Of a stretch of 64,000 bases of DNA, positions 8,698-16,866 are shown piece after piece. The stretch's first letter is position 1; each line of letters starts with the position of its first letter. The position numbers and the translations under genes were made by a program. The notes below the pieces were generated by a model, which saw only the letters and a program-made list of their open reading frames with translations, did no database searches and had not been told where the DNA came from. Location of the stretch: the NCBI RefSeq assembly GCF_001413955.1, contig NZ_LCTZ01000002.1:2714501-2778500 (forward strand), written 5' to 3'. This DNA is from Flagellimonas eckloniae. Its GTDB lineage: Bacteria; Bacteroidota; Bacteroidia; Flavobacteriales; Flavobacteriaceae.

Positions 8698-9708
8698 TTA
8701 TGCAGATTGATTAAGTAATTTTAGCAATAGGCTTTTTGTGGCAAGTATTCCTTCTTCTTCGCTCAGTTCTTTTCCTTCATATTCTACTCCTATATAACCA
8801 GAATAACCTGCATCTTTAACAATTTCCATCATACGAACATAATCCGTGTTGGTCTCGTTACCTAGTTCGTCAAAATCATGCGATTTTGCACTTACTGCTT
8901 TTGCAAAAGGCATTAATTCTGTAATTCCTTTGTAACGATCATATTCCTCAACACAAGCTGTATCAAAGTAAGACCCATCTTCTCTTTTTACACAAAAGTT
9001 ACCAAAATCTGGAAGTGTACCACAGTTGGGCAGATTTACTTTTTCAATCACTTGAACCAGCATAGCAGCATTTGAAGAAAATCCTCCATGATTTTCTACA
9101 ATGACATTAATGTTTTTATCCTGTGCATACTTGGAAAGCTGTGTAAGGCCATCAATAGATGCCGGAGTCCATTCCTCAGCAATCTTGCTCCCCATTAGGT
9201 TCACCCTTACAGAATGACAGCCCAAGGCTTTAGCTGCATCTACCCACTTAAAGTGATTCTCTACAGCGGCTTTTCTTTCTTTTTCATCTGCTGCCGACAA
9301 ATCCCCTTCATGGTCAATCATGATAATCAGATTTTCCAATCCATGCTTTTCACTTTCCGTTTTGGATTTTTCTACAAACCTATCCATAGCTTCTTTAGAA
9401 AAATTAGCGGCTTTAAGCTCATCTTCATATAGCTGGCTTACGTACTCTAAGCCAGAAAACCCCCAACCTTTGGCTTTTTCAGCAAATAGATAAGGATCTA
9501 GTCCTTCTTCTTTGATCATTCTGTGTATGGACCATTGAGCAAGTGAAAGTTTAAACAATGACTCAACATGAGCATCCAATAAAGTATCTTCTTCTACCTC
9601 TGTATCCGCCATCTCCTTCTTCTTGTTTTGTTTACAACCATATATGCCTAATATGGATAATGCAATTCCAGCTTGGGCACTATTTTGAATAAAATTCCTT
9701 CTCTTCAT
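8698..9708 (-). CDS. Exported sugar isomerase/epimerase-like TIM barrel with Tat-type lipoprotein signal
   Basis: A 336-residue xylose-isomerase-like TIM barrel. The N-terminus MKRRNFIQ carries a twin-arginine motif, then a hydrophobic stretch ending IYGC, so Cys25 may be lipidated after Tat export. Metal ligands of the fold are visible: Glu205 (IVENHGG), Asp234 (LPDFGN), His277 (KSHDFD) and Glu309 (GVEYEG). Tat export fits an enzyme that must fold and load metal in the cytoplasm. It is first in the minus-strand unit and diverges from the GMC oxidoreductase gene across 133 bp that hold a perfect palindrome. A lyase or isomerase acting on keto-glycosides in the periplasm is inferred. Confidence 0.88.
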   Translation of the reverse strand: MKRRNFIQNSAQAGIALSILGIYGCKQNKKKEMADTEVEEDTLLDAHVESLFKLSLAQWSIHRMIKEEGLDPYLFAEKAKGWGFSGLEYVSQLYEDELKAANFSKEAMDRFVEKSKTESEKHGLENLIIMIDHEGDLSAADEKERKAAVENHFKWVDAAKALGCHSVRVNLMGSKIAEEWTPASIDGLTQLSKYAQDKNINVIVENHGGFSSNAAMLVQVIEKVNLPNCGTLPDFGNFCVKREDGSYFDTACVEEYDRYKGITELMPFAKAVSAKSHDFDELGNETNTDYVRMMEIVKDAGYSGYIGVEYEGKELSEEEGILATKSLLLKLLNQSA

Positions 9709-9741
9709 AAGGTATTCTTGAAATATTGGATAAAATTAAAA

Positions 9742-9757
9742 ACTATAACGTTATAGT
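9742..9757. promoter_or_regulatory. Perfect 16-bp palindromic operator candidate
   Basis: ACTATAACGTTATAGT is its own reverse complement. It lies midway in the 133-bp gap between the divergent TIM-barrel and GMC genes. A central CG inside AACGTT with A/T flanks is the form typical of LacI-family operators. No LacI gene is in the window, so the regulator would be encoded elsewhere. Confidence 0.6.
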
Positions 9758-9782
9758 GGCAAATTCTCAATAAACATAGGGA

Positions 9783-9821
9783 ATAAATGTAGAAAATTAA
9801 TTTAATAATTAATACATTTAT
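9783..9821. promoter_or_regulatory. Second dyad in the divergent promoter region
   Basis: Nine-base arms ATAAATGTA (9783-9791) and TACATTTAT (9813-9821) are perfect inverted repeats separated by 21 bp. The spacer is itself AT-rich and contains ATTAAT twice. It lies 20 bp before the GMC start codon, where a promoter or operator is expected. AT-richness makes chance symmetry possible. Confidence 0.4.
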
Positions 9822-9841
9822 GAAATAAACAATCCTTTTAA

Positions 9842-11560
9842 ATGAGTAAATTTTATTACAACGAAGAGCAGGAATCATATGATGCTATTGTAGTAGGAAC
9901 AGGCATTAGTGGTGGTTGGGCTGCCAAAGAACTATGCGAAAATGGTCTTAAAACATTGGTTTTGGAACGTGGTCGTATGGTTAATCACATCACAGATTAT
10001 CCTACAGCAAATCTAGACCCTTGGGATTTTCCAAACAATGGTGAGTTGTCTCCAGATAAAATTGCGCGACAAGAAAAACAAAATAGAACAGGATATACAG
10101 TAAAAGCACCACATCATTTTTGGTTTGTGGACGATATAGACCATCCTTATAATGAGACCAAACGTTTTGATTGGATGCGAGGATATCACGTAGGTGGAAG
10201 ATCTTTATTGTGGGGCCGCCATAGTTACCGATGGAGTCCTATGGATTTTGAAGCCAATAAGAAAGACGGAGTTGCTGTAGATTGGCCCGTTCGCTATAAA
10301 GATATTGCTCCATGGTATGATAAGGTTGAAAGTTATATTGGTGTTACTGGTGAATTATTGAATTTACCCCAGCTTCCTGATGGGAAATTTGAGCCCATGA
10401 TGGAGTTGAACTGTGTGGAACAGCATGTTCGTGAACGCGTTGCCGACCATTTTGACGGACGTGTAATAACTGCCGGCAGAGTAGCCCATATAAATAGTGA
10501 TAAAAAGTTTGAAGGTCTGAACCGTAGTTCTTGTAAGTTTAGAAATAGGTGTATAAGAGGATGTCCTTTTGGCGCATATTTCAGTAGTAACTCATCTACC
10601 TTACCAGCTGCTGAACGTACTGGAAACATGACCCTCAGACCAGATTCCATTGTACATGAGGTAATATATGATCCAGATACAAAAAAAGCCACTGGAGTCA
10701 AAGTTATAGATCGGGTTACCAAGGAAGTTTATGAGTTTAAGGCAAAGGTGATTTTCCTATGCGCCTCTGCTGTAGCATCCACTTCAATCTTAATGCAATC
10801 TAAATCGGATAGGTTCGAAAATGGCATGGGCAATGATTCTGGAGAGCTCGGCCACAATATTATGGACCATCACTTTAAAGCAGGAGCCAGAGGTAAAATG
10901 GATGGATTTACCGATAAATACTATAAAGGAAGGAAACCGAACGGGGTATACATTCCCCGTTTCCGCAATTTGGGAGGAAATAGTGACATGAAGGATTTTA
11001 TTCGCGGTTACGGTTACCAAGGTGGGGCAAGCAGGGGCAACTATGAAGATATAGTAGCTGAGGTTTCCCACGGAAAAGAACTTAAAGATGCTATTCTAAA
11101 TACAGGAGGGTGGCAAATGGGTATCAATGGGTTTGGTGAAATTTTGCCATATCACGAAAATAAAATGAGCCTAGATTATGATAAAAAGGACCAATGGGGT
11201 CTGCCAACAGTCACGTTTGATGCCGAGATAAAGGAAAATGAGTTAAACATGCGCAAAGACATGCAGGAGCAGGCTGCTGCCATGCTTGAAAAATCAGGAG
11301 TTCGGGATGTTGAAACTTATGATGAAGAGTATGCATTAGGTCTTGGAATCCATGAAATGGGAACCGCACGAATGGGTAGAGATCCAAAAACTTCTGTTGT
11401 AAATGGAAACAATCAAGTTCATACAGTTAAAAATGTTTACGTTACTGATGGTGCTTTTATGACATCTGCAAGTTGTGTAAATCCATCATTAACTTATATG
11501 GCATTTACTGCAAGAGCTGCCAATCATGCAGTGGAAGAACTTAAAAAAGGAAACATATAA
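9842..11560 (+). CDS. GMC-type FAD oxidoreductase, catalytic subunit (glucoside 3-dehydrogenase/gluconate dehydrogenase-like)
   Basis: A 572-residue flavoprotein. The FAD-binding GTGISGG is at residues 19-25 in a classic beta-alpha-beta. The C-terminal domain holds HEMGTARMG and SCVNPSLT, which carry the His and Asn of the GMC active site. A cysteine cluster C231-x5-C237-x3-C241-P resembles the segment that binds a 3Fe-4S cluster in FAD-dependent glucose and gluconate dehydrogenases; the cluster here is inferred. No signal peptide is seen. Export may therefore occur with the partner subunit, whose gene starts on the last base of this one. Bacterial two-subunit relatives oxidise the 3-hydroxyl of glycosides or sugar alcohols and pass electrons to the respiratory chain. 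Confidence 0.92.
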   Translation: MSKFYYNEEQESYDAIVVGTGISGGWAAKELCENGLKTLVLERGRMVNHITDYPTANLDPWDFPNNGELSPDKIARQEKQNRTGYTVKAPHHFWFVDDIDHPYNETKRFDWMRGYHVGGRSLLWGRHSYRWSPMDFEANKKDGVAVDWPVRYKDIAPWYDKVESYIGVTGELLNLPQLPDGKFEPMMELNCVEQHVRERVADHFDGRVITAGRVAHINSDKKFEGLNRSSCKFRNRCIRGCPFGAYFSSNSSTLPAAERTGNMTLRPDSIVHEVIYDPDTKKATGVKVIDRVTKEVYEFKAKVIFLCASAVASTSILMQSKSDRFENGMGNDSGELGHNIMDHHFKAGARGKMDGFTDKYYKGRKPNGVYIPRFRNLGGNSDMKDFIRGYGYQGGASRGNYEDIVAEVSHGKELKDAILNTGGWQMGINGFGEILPYHENKMSLDYDKKDQWGLPTVTFDAEIKENELNMRKDMQEQAAAMLEKSGVRDVETYDEEYALGLGIHEMGTARMGRDPKTSVVNGNNQVHTVKNVYVTDGAFMTSASCVNPSLTYMAFTARAANHAVEELKKGNI

Positions 11561-12210
11561 TGGAAAGAAGAGTTGCTTTAAAAAATATGGGGCTTGCCTT
11601 TGGCTATACTGTTGCTGCCCCTACCCTTTTAGGGATAGTACAGAGTTGTAATAGCAAGAAAGTATTGGACTGGACTCCAGATTTTTTCACCAAGGAGGAA
11701 GGAACAGTTTTACATACCCTTCTGGACATCTTATTGCCAAAAACTGATACTCCATCCGCCACAGAAGTAAATGTGCATGTTTTCATAGACAAATTTGCCA
11801 ATGAGGTTTTGCCGAAGGAGCATCAAGATTTTCTAAAAATGGGCATGGGCAAATTTGTGGGTAAAGTTTTGGCTTCAGCCGAAAAAGAAACAATGTCAGA
11901 GTTGGATGAAGAAGATTTAGAACCAATTTTTGCCACATATCTCAAGAAAAGAACAGATGAGGTTGAAGAAACTCATGAGAAAGCTTTAGAAGCTTATTTT
12001 AAAGCTGTTGAAGAAACTGGAGGTGCTCAACTGGATGATGAGATTTCCTGTTATAGTTTTGCAAATTCGTTACGTGACATTTCTATCTGGTCCTACAAGA
12101 CCTCTGAATATGTTGGTGAAGAAGTTTTAGCATATCTCCCTGTTCCAGGGGAATACATTGCTTGTGAAGATGAGCAAAAATTAACCCAAGGTAGAGCTTG
12201 GTCGTTGTAA
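11560..12210 (+). CDS. Gluconate 2-dehydrogenase subunit 3-like partner protein
   Basis: A 216-residue protein of the gluconate_2-dh3 family, the small subunit that accompanies GMC dehydrogenases and often carries the export signal for the complex. The N-terminus MERRVALKNMG has paired arginines, then a hydrophobic stretch ending with VQSC near residue 30, consistent with a Tat-type or lipoprotein signal. The conserved family region begins about FFTKEEGTVLHTLLDILLPK and continues in acidic helices. The ATG overlaps the final base of the GMC stop codon (TAATG), indicating translational coupling and a 1:1 complex. It ends just before a strong terminator. Confidence 0.9.
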   Translation: MERRVALKNMGLAFGYTVAAPTLLGIVQSCNSKKVLDWTPDFFTKEEGTVLHTLLDILLPKTDTPSATEVNVHVFIDKFANEVLPKEHQDFLKMGMGKFVGKVLASAEKETMSELDEEDLEPIFATYLKKRTDEVEETHEKALEAYFKAVEETGGAQLDDEISCYSFANSLRDISIWSYKTSEYVGEEVLAYLPVPGEYIACEDEQKLTQGRAWSL

Positions 12211-12230
12211 CTAAAAAACAATTTATAAAA

Positions 12231-12258
12231 AAGCCCGTTTTAAAACGGGCTTTTTTAT
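12231..12258 (+). terminator. Rho-independent terminator of the GMC operon
   Basis: AAGCCCGTTTT pairs with AAAACGGGCTT (12231-12252), and the T-rich tail TTTTATTTTT follows. It lies 20 bp after the subunit-3 stop. Confidence 0.9.
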
Positions 12259-12278
12259 TTTTCAAGTATCTGTTATTC

Positions 12279-12313
12279 AAAAAAACACCCCGGAAGTTGT
12301 TCTACGTGGGGTG
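12279..12313 (-). terminator. Rho-independent terminator of nrdA
   Basis: Read on the minus strand, CACCCCA (12313-12307) pairs with CGGGGTG (12292-12286), allowing one wobble pair, around a 14-base loop. Seven T residues follow (12285-12279). It lies 60 bp after the nrdA stop and back to back with the GMC-operon terminator. Confidence 0.78.
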
Positions 12314-12372
12314 AACTTTTCCGAGGCATTTGTTCAATAAACACTATCACATACTGATAAGTTCAGTATAAA

Positions 12373-14850
12373 CTATGATCCGCACATCAAGCAGTCATCG
12401 TCCGCTTGGCCTTCTTTAGCTCGTGCAATCATTTCTTTCATTTCTTCTGCGCTCATTGGTTGTATATCCACTTCCTGTTGGCTTACTGGAGTAGTATCTA
12501 CCTTAATTGCTTCTGCGGCCTGTGGTGTTGCAGCAACAACTTCTGCTTCTGCAGCCACACTAACAGGAACTTCTTTTTTCTTGGTATTGTCCAAAGTAAA
12601 TTTAATGGCATCTACCGCTGCTTTGGTCCTCAAGTAGTACATTCCTGTTTTAAGTCCACTTTTCCAAGCATAAAAGTGCATAGAGGTCAGCTTGGAATAA
12701 TTTGCATTTTCCATAAACAGGTTCAAGGATTGACTTTGGTCTATGAAGTATCCACGCTGTCTACTCATATCAATGATATCCTTCATGCTAAGCTCCCAAA
12801 CCGTCTTGTACAATTCTCTAATATCTTGTGGAATGGTTTCTATATGCTGAATAGATCCGTTGGCACGCATCAATTCTTGCTTCATATTTTCGTTCCAAAG
12901 ACCTAAATTCACCAAGTCTTCCAAAAGGTGCTTATTTACTACAATAAACTCTCCTGAAAGTACTCTTCGGGTATAAATGTTAGAGGTATACGGTTCAAAG
13001 CACTCATTATTGCCCAGTATTTGAGAAGTGGATGCTGTTGGCATTGGCGCCACCAACAAGGAGTTGCGAACACCATTTTTCTTAACGTCTTTTCTCAATT
13101 TAGCCCAATCCCAACGTCCAGAAAGTTCTTCGTCCTTAATTCCCCAAAGATTATGTTGAAACTCTCCTTGCTCAATTGGAGAGCCTTTGTATGATGAGTA
13201 TGGCCCATCCACTTTTGCTTGCTCCATAGAAGCCGTTACTGCAGCAAAATATAGGGTTTCAAATATCTCTTGATTCAGTTTTTTAGCTTCATCGCTGGTA
13301 AATGGTAAACGCAACATTATAAATGCATCTGCCAAGCCCTGTACTCCAAGACCAATAGGTCTATGACGCATATTGGAATTTTCAGCTTCTTTGACCGGGT
13401 AGTAATTTCTATCGATTACCATATTCAAGTTCTTGGTAACTCTTTTTGTAACCTTGAACAATTCTTTATGGTCAAACTCCCCATTTTTTATAAACATGGG
13501 CAATGCGATAGAAGCCAAATTACATACCGCCACCTCATCTGGTGAGGTATATTCCAAAATCTCCGTACAAAGGTTAGAAGAGCGGATAGTCCCTAAATTC
13601 TTCTGGTTGCTCTTGCGGTTAGCAGCATCCTTGTACAACATATAAGGTGTGCCCGTTTCAATTTGAGATTCTAATATTTTTTCCCAAAGTTCACGTGCTC
13701 GTACCGTTTTACGACCTTTTCCTTCCGCTTCGTATTTTAAGTATAGTTCTTCAAACTCCTCACTGTGATGCGTAAAAAGTCCTGGGCACTCGTTAGGACA
13801 CATTAATGTCCATTCTTCATTTGCTTCTACTCTTTTCATGAAAAGGTCAGAAATCCACATGGCATAGAACAAATCCCGTGCACGCATTTCTTCTTTTCCA
13901 TGATTCTTTTTCAAATCGAGAAACTCATAGATATCCGCATGCCACGGCTCCATATAGATTGCAAAACTTCCTTTACGTTTTCCTCCTCCTTGATCCACAT
14001 ACCTGGCCGTATCATTAAATACTTGAAGCATCGGAACAATTCCGTTAGATGTACCATTGGTACCGGCGATGTAGGATCCCGTAGCTCTTACATTATGGAT
14101 AGAAAGACCGATCCCACCTGCAGATTGCGAAATTTTTGCGGTTTGCTTCAACGTATCGTAAATACCATCTATACTGTCATCTTTCATTGCCAAAAGAAAG
14201 CAAGAGGACATCTGTGGTTTGGGTGTGCCGGAATTGAACAAGGTAGGTGTAGCATGAGTGAAGTACTTTTTTGACATCAACTCATATGTTTCTATGGCTG
14301 AATCCAAATCGTTCAAATGGATTCCTATGGATACACGCATCAACATGTGTTGTGGTCGCTCTGCAATATTTCCGTTCAATTTTAATAGGTATGAACGTTC
14401 CAAAGTTTTAAAACCGAAATAATCGTAGCCAAAATCACGGTTATAAATAATGGTTGAATCCAGTTTTTCTGAATTCTTGGAAATTACCTCATACACCTCA
14501 TCAGATAATAGTGGTGCCTTTTTACCTGTTCTAGGGTTTACGTATTCGTACAAATCCTTCATGGTTTCCGAGAAGGATTTTTTAGTGTTTTTGTGTAGGT
14601 TCGAAACTGAAATACGAGCTGCCAATTTCGCATAATCTGGATGTGTAGTTGTCATGGTAGCGGCAATCTCTGCTGCCAAATTATCCAACTCAGATGTGGT
14701 GACACCATCATAAAGTCCTTCTATGACACGCATAGCAACTTTTAGTGGATCTACCAATCCGTTAAGACCATAACATAATTTTCTTACTCTGGCCGTGATC
14801 TTGTCAAACATGATCAGCTCTTTTCTTCCGTCTCTTTTTACTACATACAT
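12373..14850 (-). CDS. nrdA: Ribonucleoside-diphosphate reductase, large subunit (class I)
   Basis: An 825-residue class I catalytic subunit that reduces ribonucleotides to deoxyribonucleotides. An ATP-cone opens the protein ([10 protein letters not shown], residues 1-90). The catalytic residues N426-C428-E430 lie in SSNLCTEI. The redox pair appears to be C217 (MSSCFLLAM) and C443 (AVCNLAS). The C-terminal shuttle CLMC (C820, C823) is followed by GS. The stretch before it (about 745-800) is a low-complexity Ala/Val/Glu linker. Long segments match the mammalian large subunit almost word for word, for example [11 protein letters not shown] and MCPNECPGL. It lies 137 bp downstream of nrdB on the same strand, with its own terminator. 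Confidence 0.97.
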   Translation of the reverse strand: MYVVKRDGRKELIMFDKITARVRKLCYGLNGLVDPLKVAMRVIEGLYDGVTTSELDNLAAEIAATMTTTHPDYAKLAARISVSNLHKNTKKSFSETMKDLYEYVNPRTGKKAPLLSDEVYEVISKNSEKLDSTIIYNRDFGYDYFGFKTLERSYLLKLNGNIAERPQHMLMRVSIGIHLNDLDSAIETYELMSKKYFTHATPTLFNSGTPKPQMSSCFLLAMKDDSIDGIYDTLKQTAKISQSAGGIGLSIHNVRATGSYIAGTNGTSNGIVPMLQVFNDTARYVDQGGGKRKGSFAIYMEPWHADIYEFLDLKKNHGKEEMRARDLFYAMWISDLFMKRVEANEEWTLMCPNECPGLFTHHSEEFEELYLKYEAEGKGRKTVRARELWEKILESQIETGTPYMLYKDAANRKSNQKNLGTIRSSNLCTEILEYTSPDEVAVCNLASIALPMFIKNGEFDHKELFKVTKRVTKNLNMVIDRNYYPVKEAENSNMRHRPIGLGVQGLADAFIMLRLPFTSDEAKKLNQEIFETLYFAAVTASMEQAKVDGPYSSYKGSPIEQGEFQHNLWGIKDEELSGRWDWAKLRKDVKKNGVRNSLLVAPMPTASTSQILGNNECFEPYTSNIYTRRVLSGEFIVVNKHLLEDLVNLGLWNENMKQELMRANGSIQHIETIPQDIRELYKTVWELSMKDIIDMSRQRGYFIDQSQSLNLFMENANYSKLTSMHFYAWKSGLKTGMYYLRTKAAVDAIKFTLDNTKKKEVPVSVAAEAEVVAATPQAAEAIKVDTTPVSQQEVDIQPMSAEEMKEMIARAKEGQADDDCLMCGS

Positions 14851-14946
14851 GTGGCTACTATTCTTTTTATATGATACGTTTGTTGGTTATCCCAGCATAC
14901 ATTTAGCGGCGCTGGAAAAATTCCATCGCACTTAGGTTAAGGTCAT

Positions 14947-14971
14947 GAAAACACTAGGGGGTAGTGCTTTC
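14947..14971 (-). promoter_or_regulatory. Hairpin between nrdB and nrdA
   Basis: On the minus strand GAAAGCACTA pairs with TAGTGTTTTC (one wobble pair) around a CCCCC loop. It starts 17 bp after the nrdB stop and is not followed by a clean T run, so it may be an attenuator, RNA-processing or stabilising hairpin rather than a full terminator. Confidence 0.5.
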
Positions 14972-14987
14972 TTAAAGGTTGGTCAAT

Positions 14988-15974
14988 TTAAAAATCAGCG
15001 TCGAAACTGATTTTTTGTGCATCTTCATCTTTTTCTTTGTTGAGAACACCTGCCTTTTGATATTCAGACACGCGCTTTTCAAAGAAATTTGTTTTACCCT
15101 GAAGTGAAATCATATCCATGAAATCAAATGGGTTGGTGGCATTATATACTTTCTCGCATTCTAATTCTACCAATAACCTATCCGTTACAAACTCTAGGTA
15201 CTGTGTCATTAGTTTTGAGTTCATTCCAATAAGACTTGCTGGAAGCGACTCGGTAATAAATTCTCTTTCAATATCAAGAGCGTCAGTCAAAATCGCAGTA
15301 ATCCGCTCTTTTGGCACTTTGTTGATCAAGTGTTTGTTATGTAAATGAACCGCATAGTCACAGTGCATTCCTTCATCTCTAGAAATTAACTCGTTGGAAA
15401 ATGTAAGTCCTGGCATTAGCCCCCTTTTCTTTAACCAGAAAATGGAGCAGAAGGCACCTGAAAAGAAAATTCCCTCAACAGCGGCAAATGCAATTAATCT
15501 TTCCGCAAAACTTGGAGATTCAATCCAGTTTAAGGCCCAATCTGCCTTCTTTTTTATTGCAGGAAAGTTTTCTATCGCCTTGAAAAGGATGTTTTTTTCC
15601 TTTTCATCTTTAACGTAAGTATCAATAAGCAAAGAATAGGTTTCTGAATGGATGTTCTCCATCATAATCTGAAATCCGTAGAAAAACTTTGCTTCCGCGT
15701 ATTGAACTTCACTTACAAAATTCTCTGCCAAATTCTCGTTTACAATACCATCAGATGCAGCAAAAAAAGCGAGTATGTGTTTTATAAAATAACGCTCATC
15801 GTCATTTAATTTATTGTTCCAGTCCGTCAAATCCTCATGAAGATCTATTTCTTCTGCAGTCCAAAAACAAGCTTCACATTTCTTGTACCATTCCCAAAGA
15901 TCATGATGTTTAATGGGAAAAATCACAAATCTATCTTCGTTTTCTTGTAATATAGGTTCTACAGTTGCTGACAT
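14988..15974 (-). CDS. nrdB: Ribonucleoside-diphosphate reductase, small (radical) subunit
   Basis: A 328-residue class I radical subunit. The dimetal ligands can be placed: Asp44, Glu106, His109 (MENIHSETY), Glu167 (VEGIFFSG), Glu201 and His204 (SRDEGMHCD). The radical tyrosine is Tyr113, four residues after His109. The C-terminal tail ISFDADF is the peptide that docks into the large subunit. The protein reads like eukaryotic R2: [13 protein letters not shown] and [20 protein letters not shown] are nearly identical to the mammalian sequence. There is no N-terminal ATP-cone. A 137-bp gap with a hairpin separates it from nrdA, so subunit ratios may be set after transcription. Confidence 0.97.
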   Translation of the reverse strand: MSATVEPILQENEDRFVIFPIKHHDLWEWYKKCEACFWTAEEIDLHEDLTDWNNKLNDDERYFIKHILAFFAASDGIVNENLAENFVSEVQYAEAKFFYGFQIMMENIHSETYSLLIDTYVKDEKEKNILFKAIENFPAIKKKADWALNWIESPSFAERLIAFAAVEGIFFSGAFCSIFWLKKRGLMPGLTFSNELISRDEGMHCDYAVHLHNKHLINKVPKERITAILTDALDIEREFITESLPASLIGMNSKLMTQYLEFVTDRLLVELECEKVYNATNPFDFMDMISLQGKTNFFEKRVSEYQKAGVLNKEKDEDAQKISFDADF

Positions 15975-16190
15975 AGTTTATTCTTAAAAAAGTTTATTAT
16001 CCGGAAGGAAATTTCCTTGTGAACAGAGCCAACAAAGATTCAAAAATGTGATCAGATTGTAAAGTTTGTTTTACTAAAAGGGCAGCAAAGTTTTTAACAC
16101 AACATGTTGAAATCTAGGTTCACAAGTGATGTTACTTGGCTTTTTGGAAATACAATTGTTGAATAAGATTTTTGGTTAGGATTAAACAAT

Positions 16191-16231
16191 AAAAAAAGAC
16201 CAAAAAGTATATCTCGGTACACTTTTTGGCC
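16191..16231 (-). terminator. Rho-independent terminator ending the small-gene transcript
   Basis: Arms CCAAAAAGT (16200-16208) and ACTTTTTGG (16221-16229) enclose a 12-base loop. On the minus strand the hairpin is followed by a run of seven T (16197-16191). On the plus strand only CCTTTTGG follows, so minus-strand termination is favoured. It lies 230 bp downstream of the 39-codon gene and 216 bp upstream of nrdB, and shows that the gap is transcribed leftward. Confidence 0.82.
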
Positions 16232-16460
16232 TTTTGGTTAATTTTATTGATGTTACACTACCAAAAGCACGGCCATTTCCAGTTTAACTGTGGAATACAA
16301 TTTTAATCTTAGGTAGTTCCCCCGAAACCTAAAACCAAACTTTGAAACCCCAGCTCAACCGAAAAATTTTTTTTGCAAGCAGTTCTTAATAGAAGAGGTT
16401 GGTTGCTATGGCCGTACATTTAAATTGGTAATGTATATGAACTTTTATTGTGGGAGCTTG

Positions 16461-16580
16461 TTAGTCCGTATTTGCTACTTTCTCCCAGTTTGACTGTATT
16501 TTTAAATCCTTACTCTCTAATGTAGCAGCGTATATTAGAGCAAATATCAAAATCACGAATAACACAATGCATTTTCTCAT
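16461..16580 (-). CDS. Small membrane peptide, 39 residues, unrecognised
   Basis: This short ORF runs from ATG at 16580 to a TAA at 16463-16461. The peptide begins MRKC and has a hydrophobic segment, residues 5-19 (IVLFVILIFALIYAA). A polar tail with two lysines, several Asp/Glu and a Trp (Trp32) follows. It could be a single-span membrane peptide or a secreted peptide with an uncleaved signal. An in-frame stop lies three codons upstream, so the start cannot move far. Support comes from its signal-like composition, its place in an otherwise empty 892-bp gap, and a terminator in the same direction. It diverges from the LytTR regulator gene. No function can be named. Confidence 0.5.
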   Translation of the reverse strand: MRKCIVLFVILIFALIYAATLESKDLKIQSNWEKVANTD

Positions 16581-16839
16581 TTTGATTTAGTTTTAAGTTG
16601 TCTCTAATTTTTGACAAGGCCAAGGTATTAAACTAAAAGCCACGTTCAAGCGCAGCATGTATGAACGGTTGGTTTTTGTGTATAATTGGTTTTTGATGTT
16701 TAACAGTTTTGCTGATTGTTGAAAAATGTATTCTCTTGTAGAAAATTTTATAGTCTTCCTTTTGCCGACCAATTTTAACCAGTTATAAGTGTAAAACGTC
16801 CATTAACACATATTTTTAAAAATCTAAACGGAATAATCC

Positions 16840-16847
16840 TAAATTTG
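16840..16847 (+). promoter_or_regulatory. -7 promoter box for the LytTR/kinase operon
   Basis: TAAATTTG matches the Bacteroidota -7 consensus TAnnTTTG exactly and ends 19 bp before the start codon. No clear TTTG -33 box is seen at the expected spacing. Confidence 0.5.
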
Positions 16848-16866
16848 ATTTATATTCTATAAAAGC

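Larger units (their letters stand above)
15975..16866. other. 892-bp intergenic region between nrdB and the LytTR regulator
   Basis: This is the only gap over 300 bp. The first 215 bp (to about 16190) must contain the nrdB promoter; I see no perfect TAnnTTTG box there, only a one-mismatch AATCTTTG on the minus strand at 16040-16033. From 16191 to 16580 lie a minus-strand terminator and a 39-codon gene. The segment 16231-16460 has no convincing ORF and could be the 3' untranslated part of that transcript or a structured RNA. From 16581 to 16866 there is AT-rich DNA holding the LytTR promoter. No tRNA or tmRNA signature was found. Confidence 0.7.

Noticed and set aside
12406..12906. 166-codon plus-strand ORF opposite nrdA
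   Set aside because: Composition is dominated by Cys, His and Phe, typical of an antisense shadow; nrdA itself is certain on the other strand.
16191..16460. tmRNA or 6S RNA in the gap between nrdB and the LytTR gene
   Set aside because: The terminator suggests a transcript, but I see no tRNA-like acceptor end, no tag-peptide reading frame and no 6S-type central bubble. Left as untranslated or unknown RNA.
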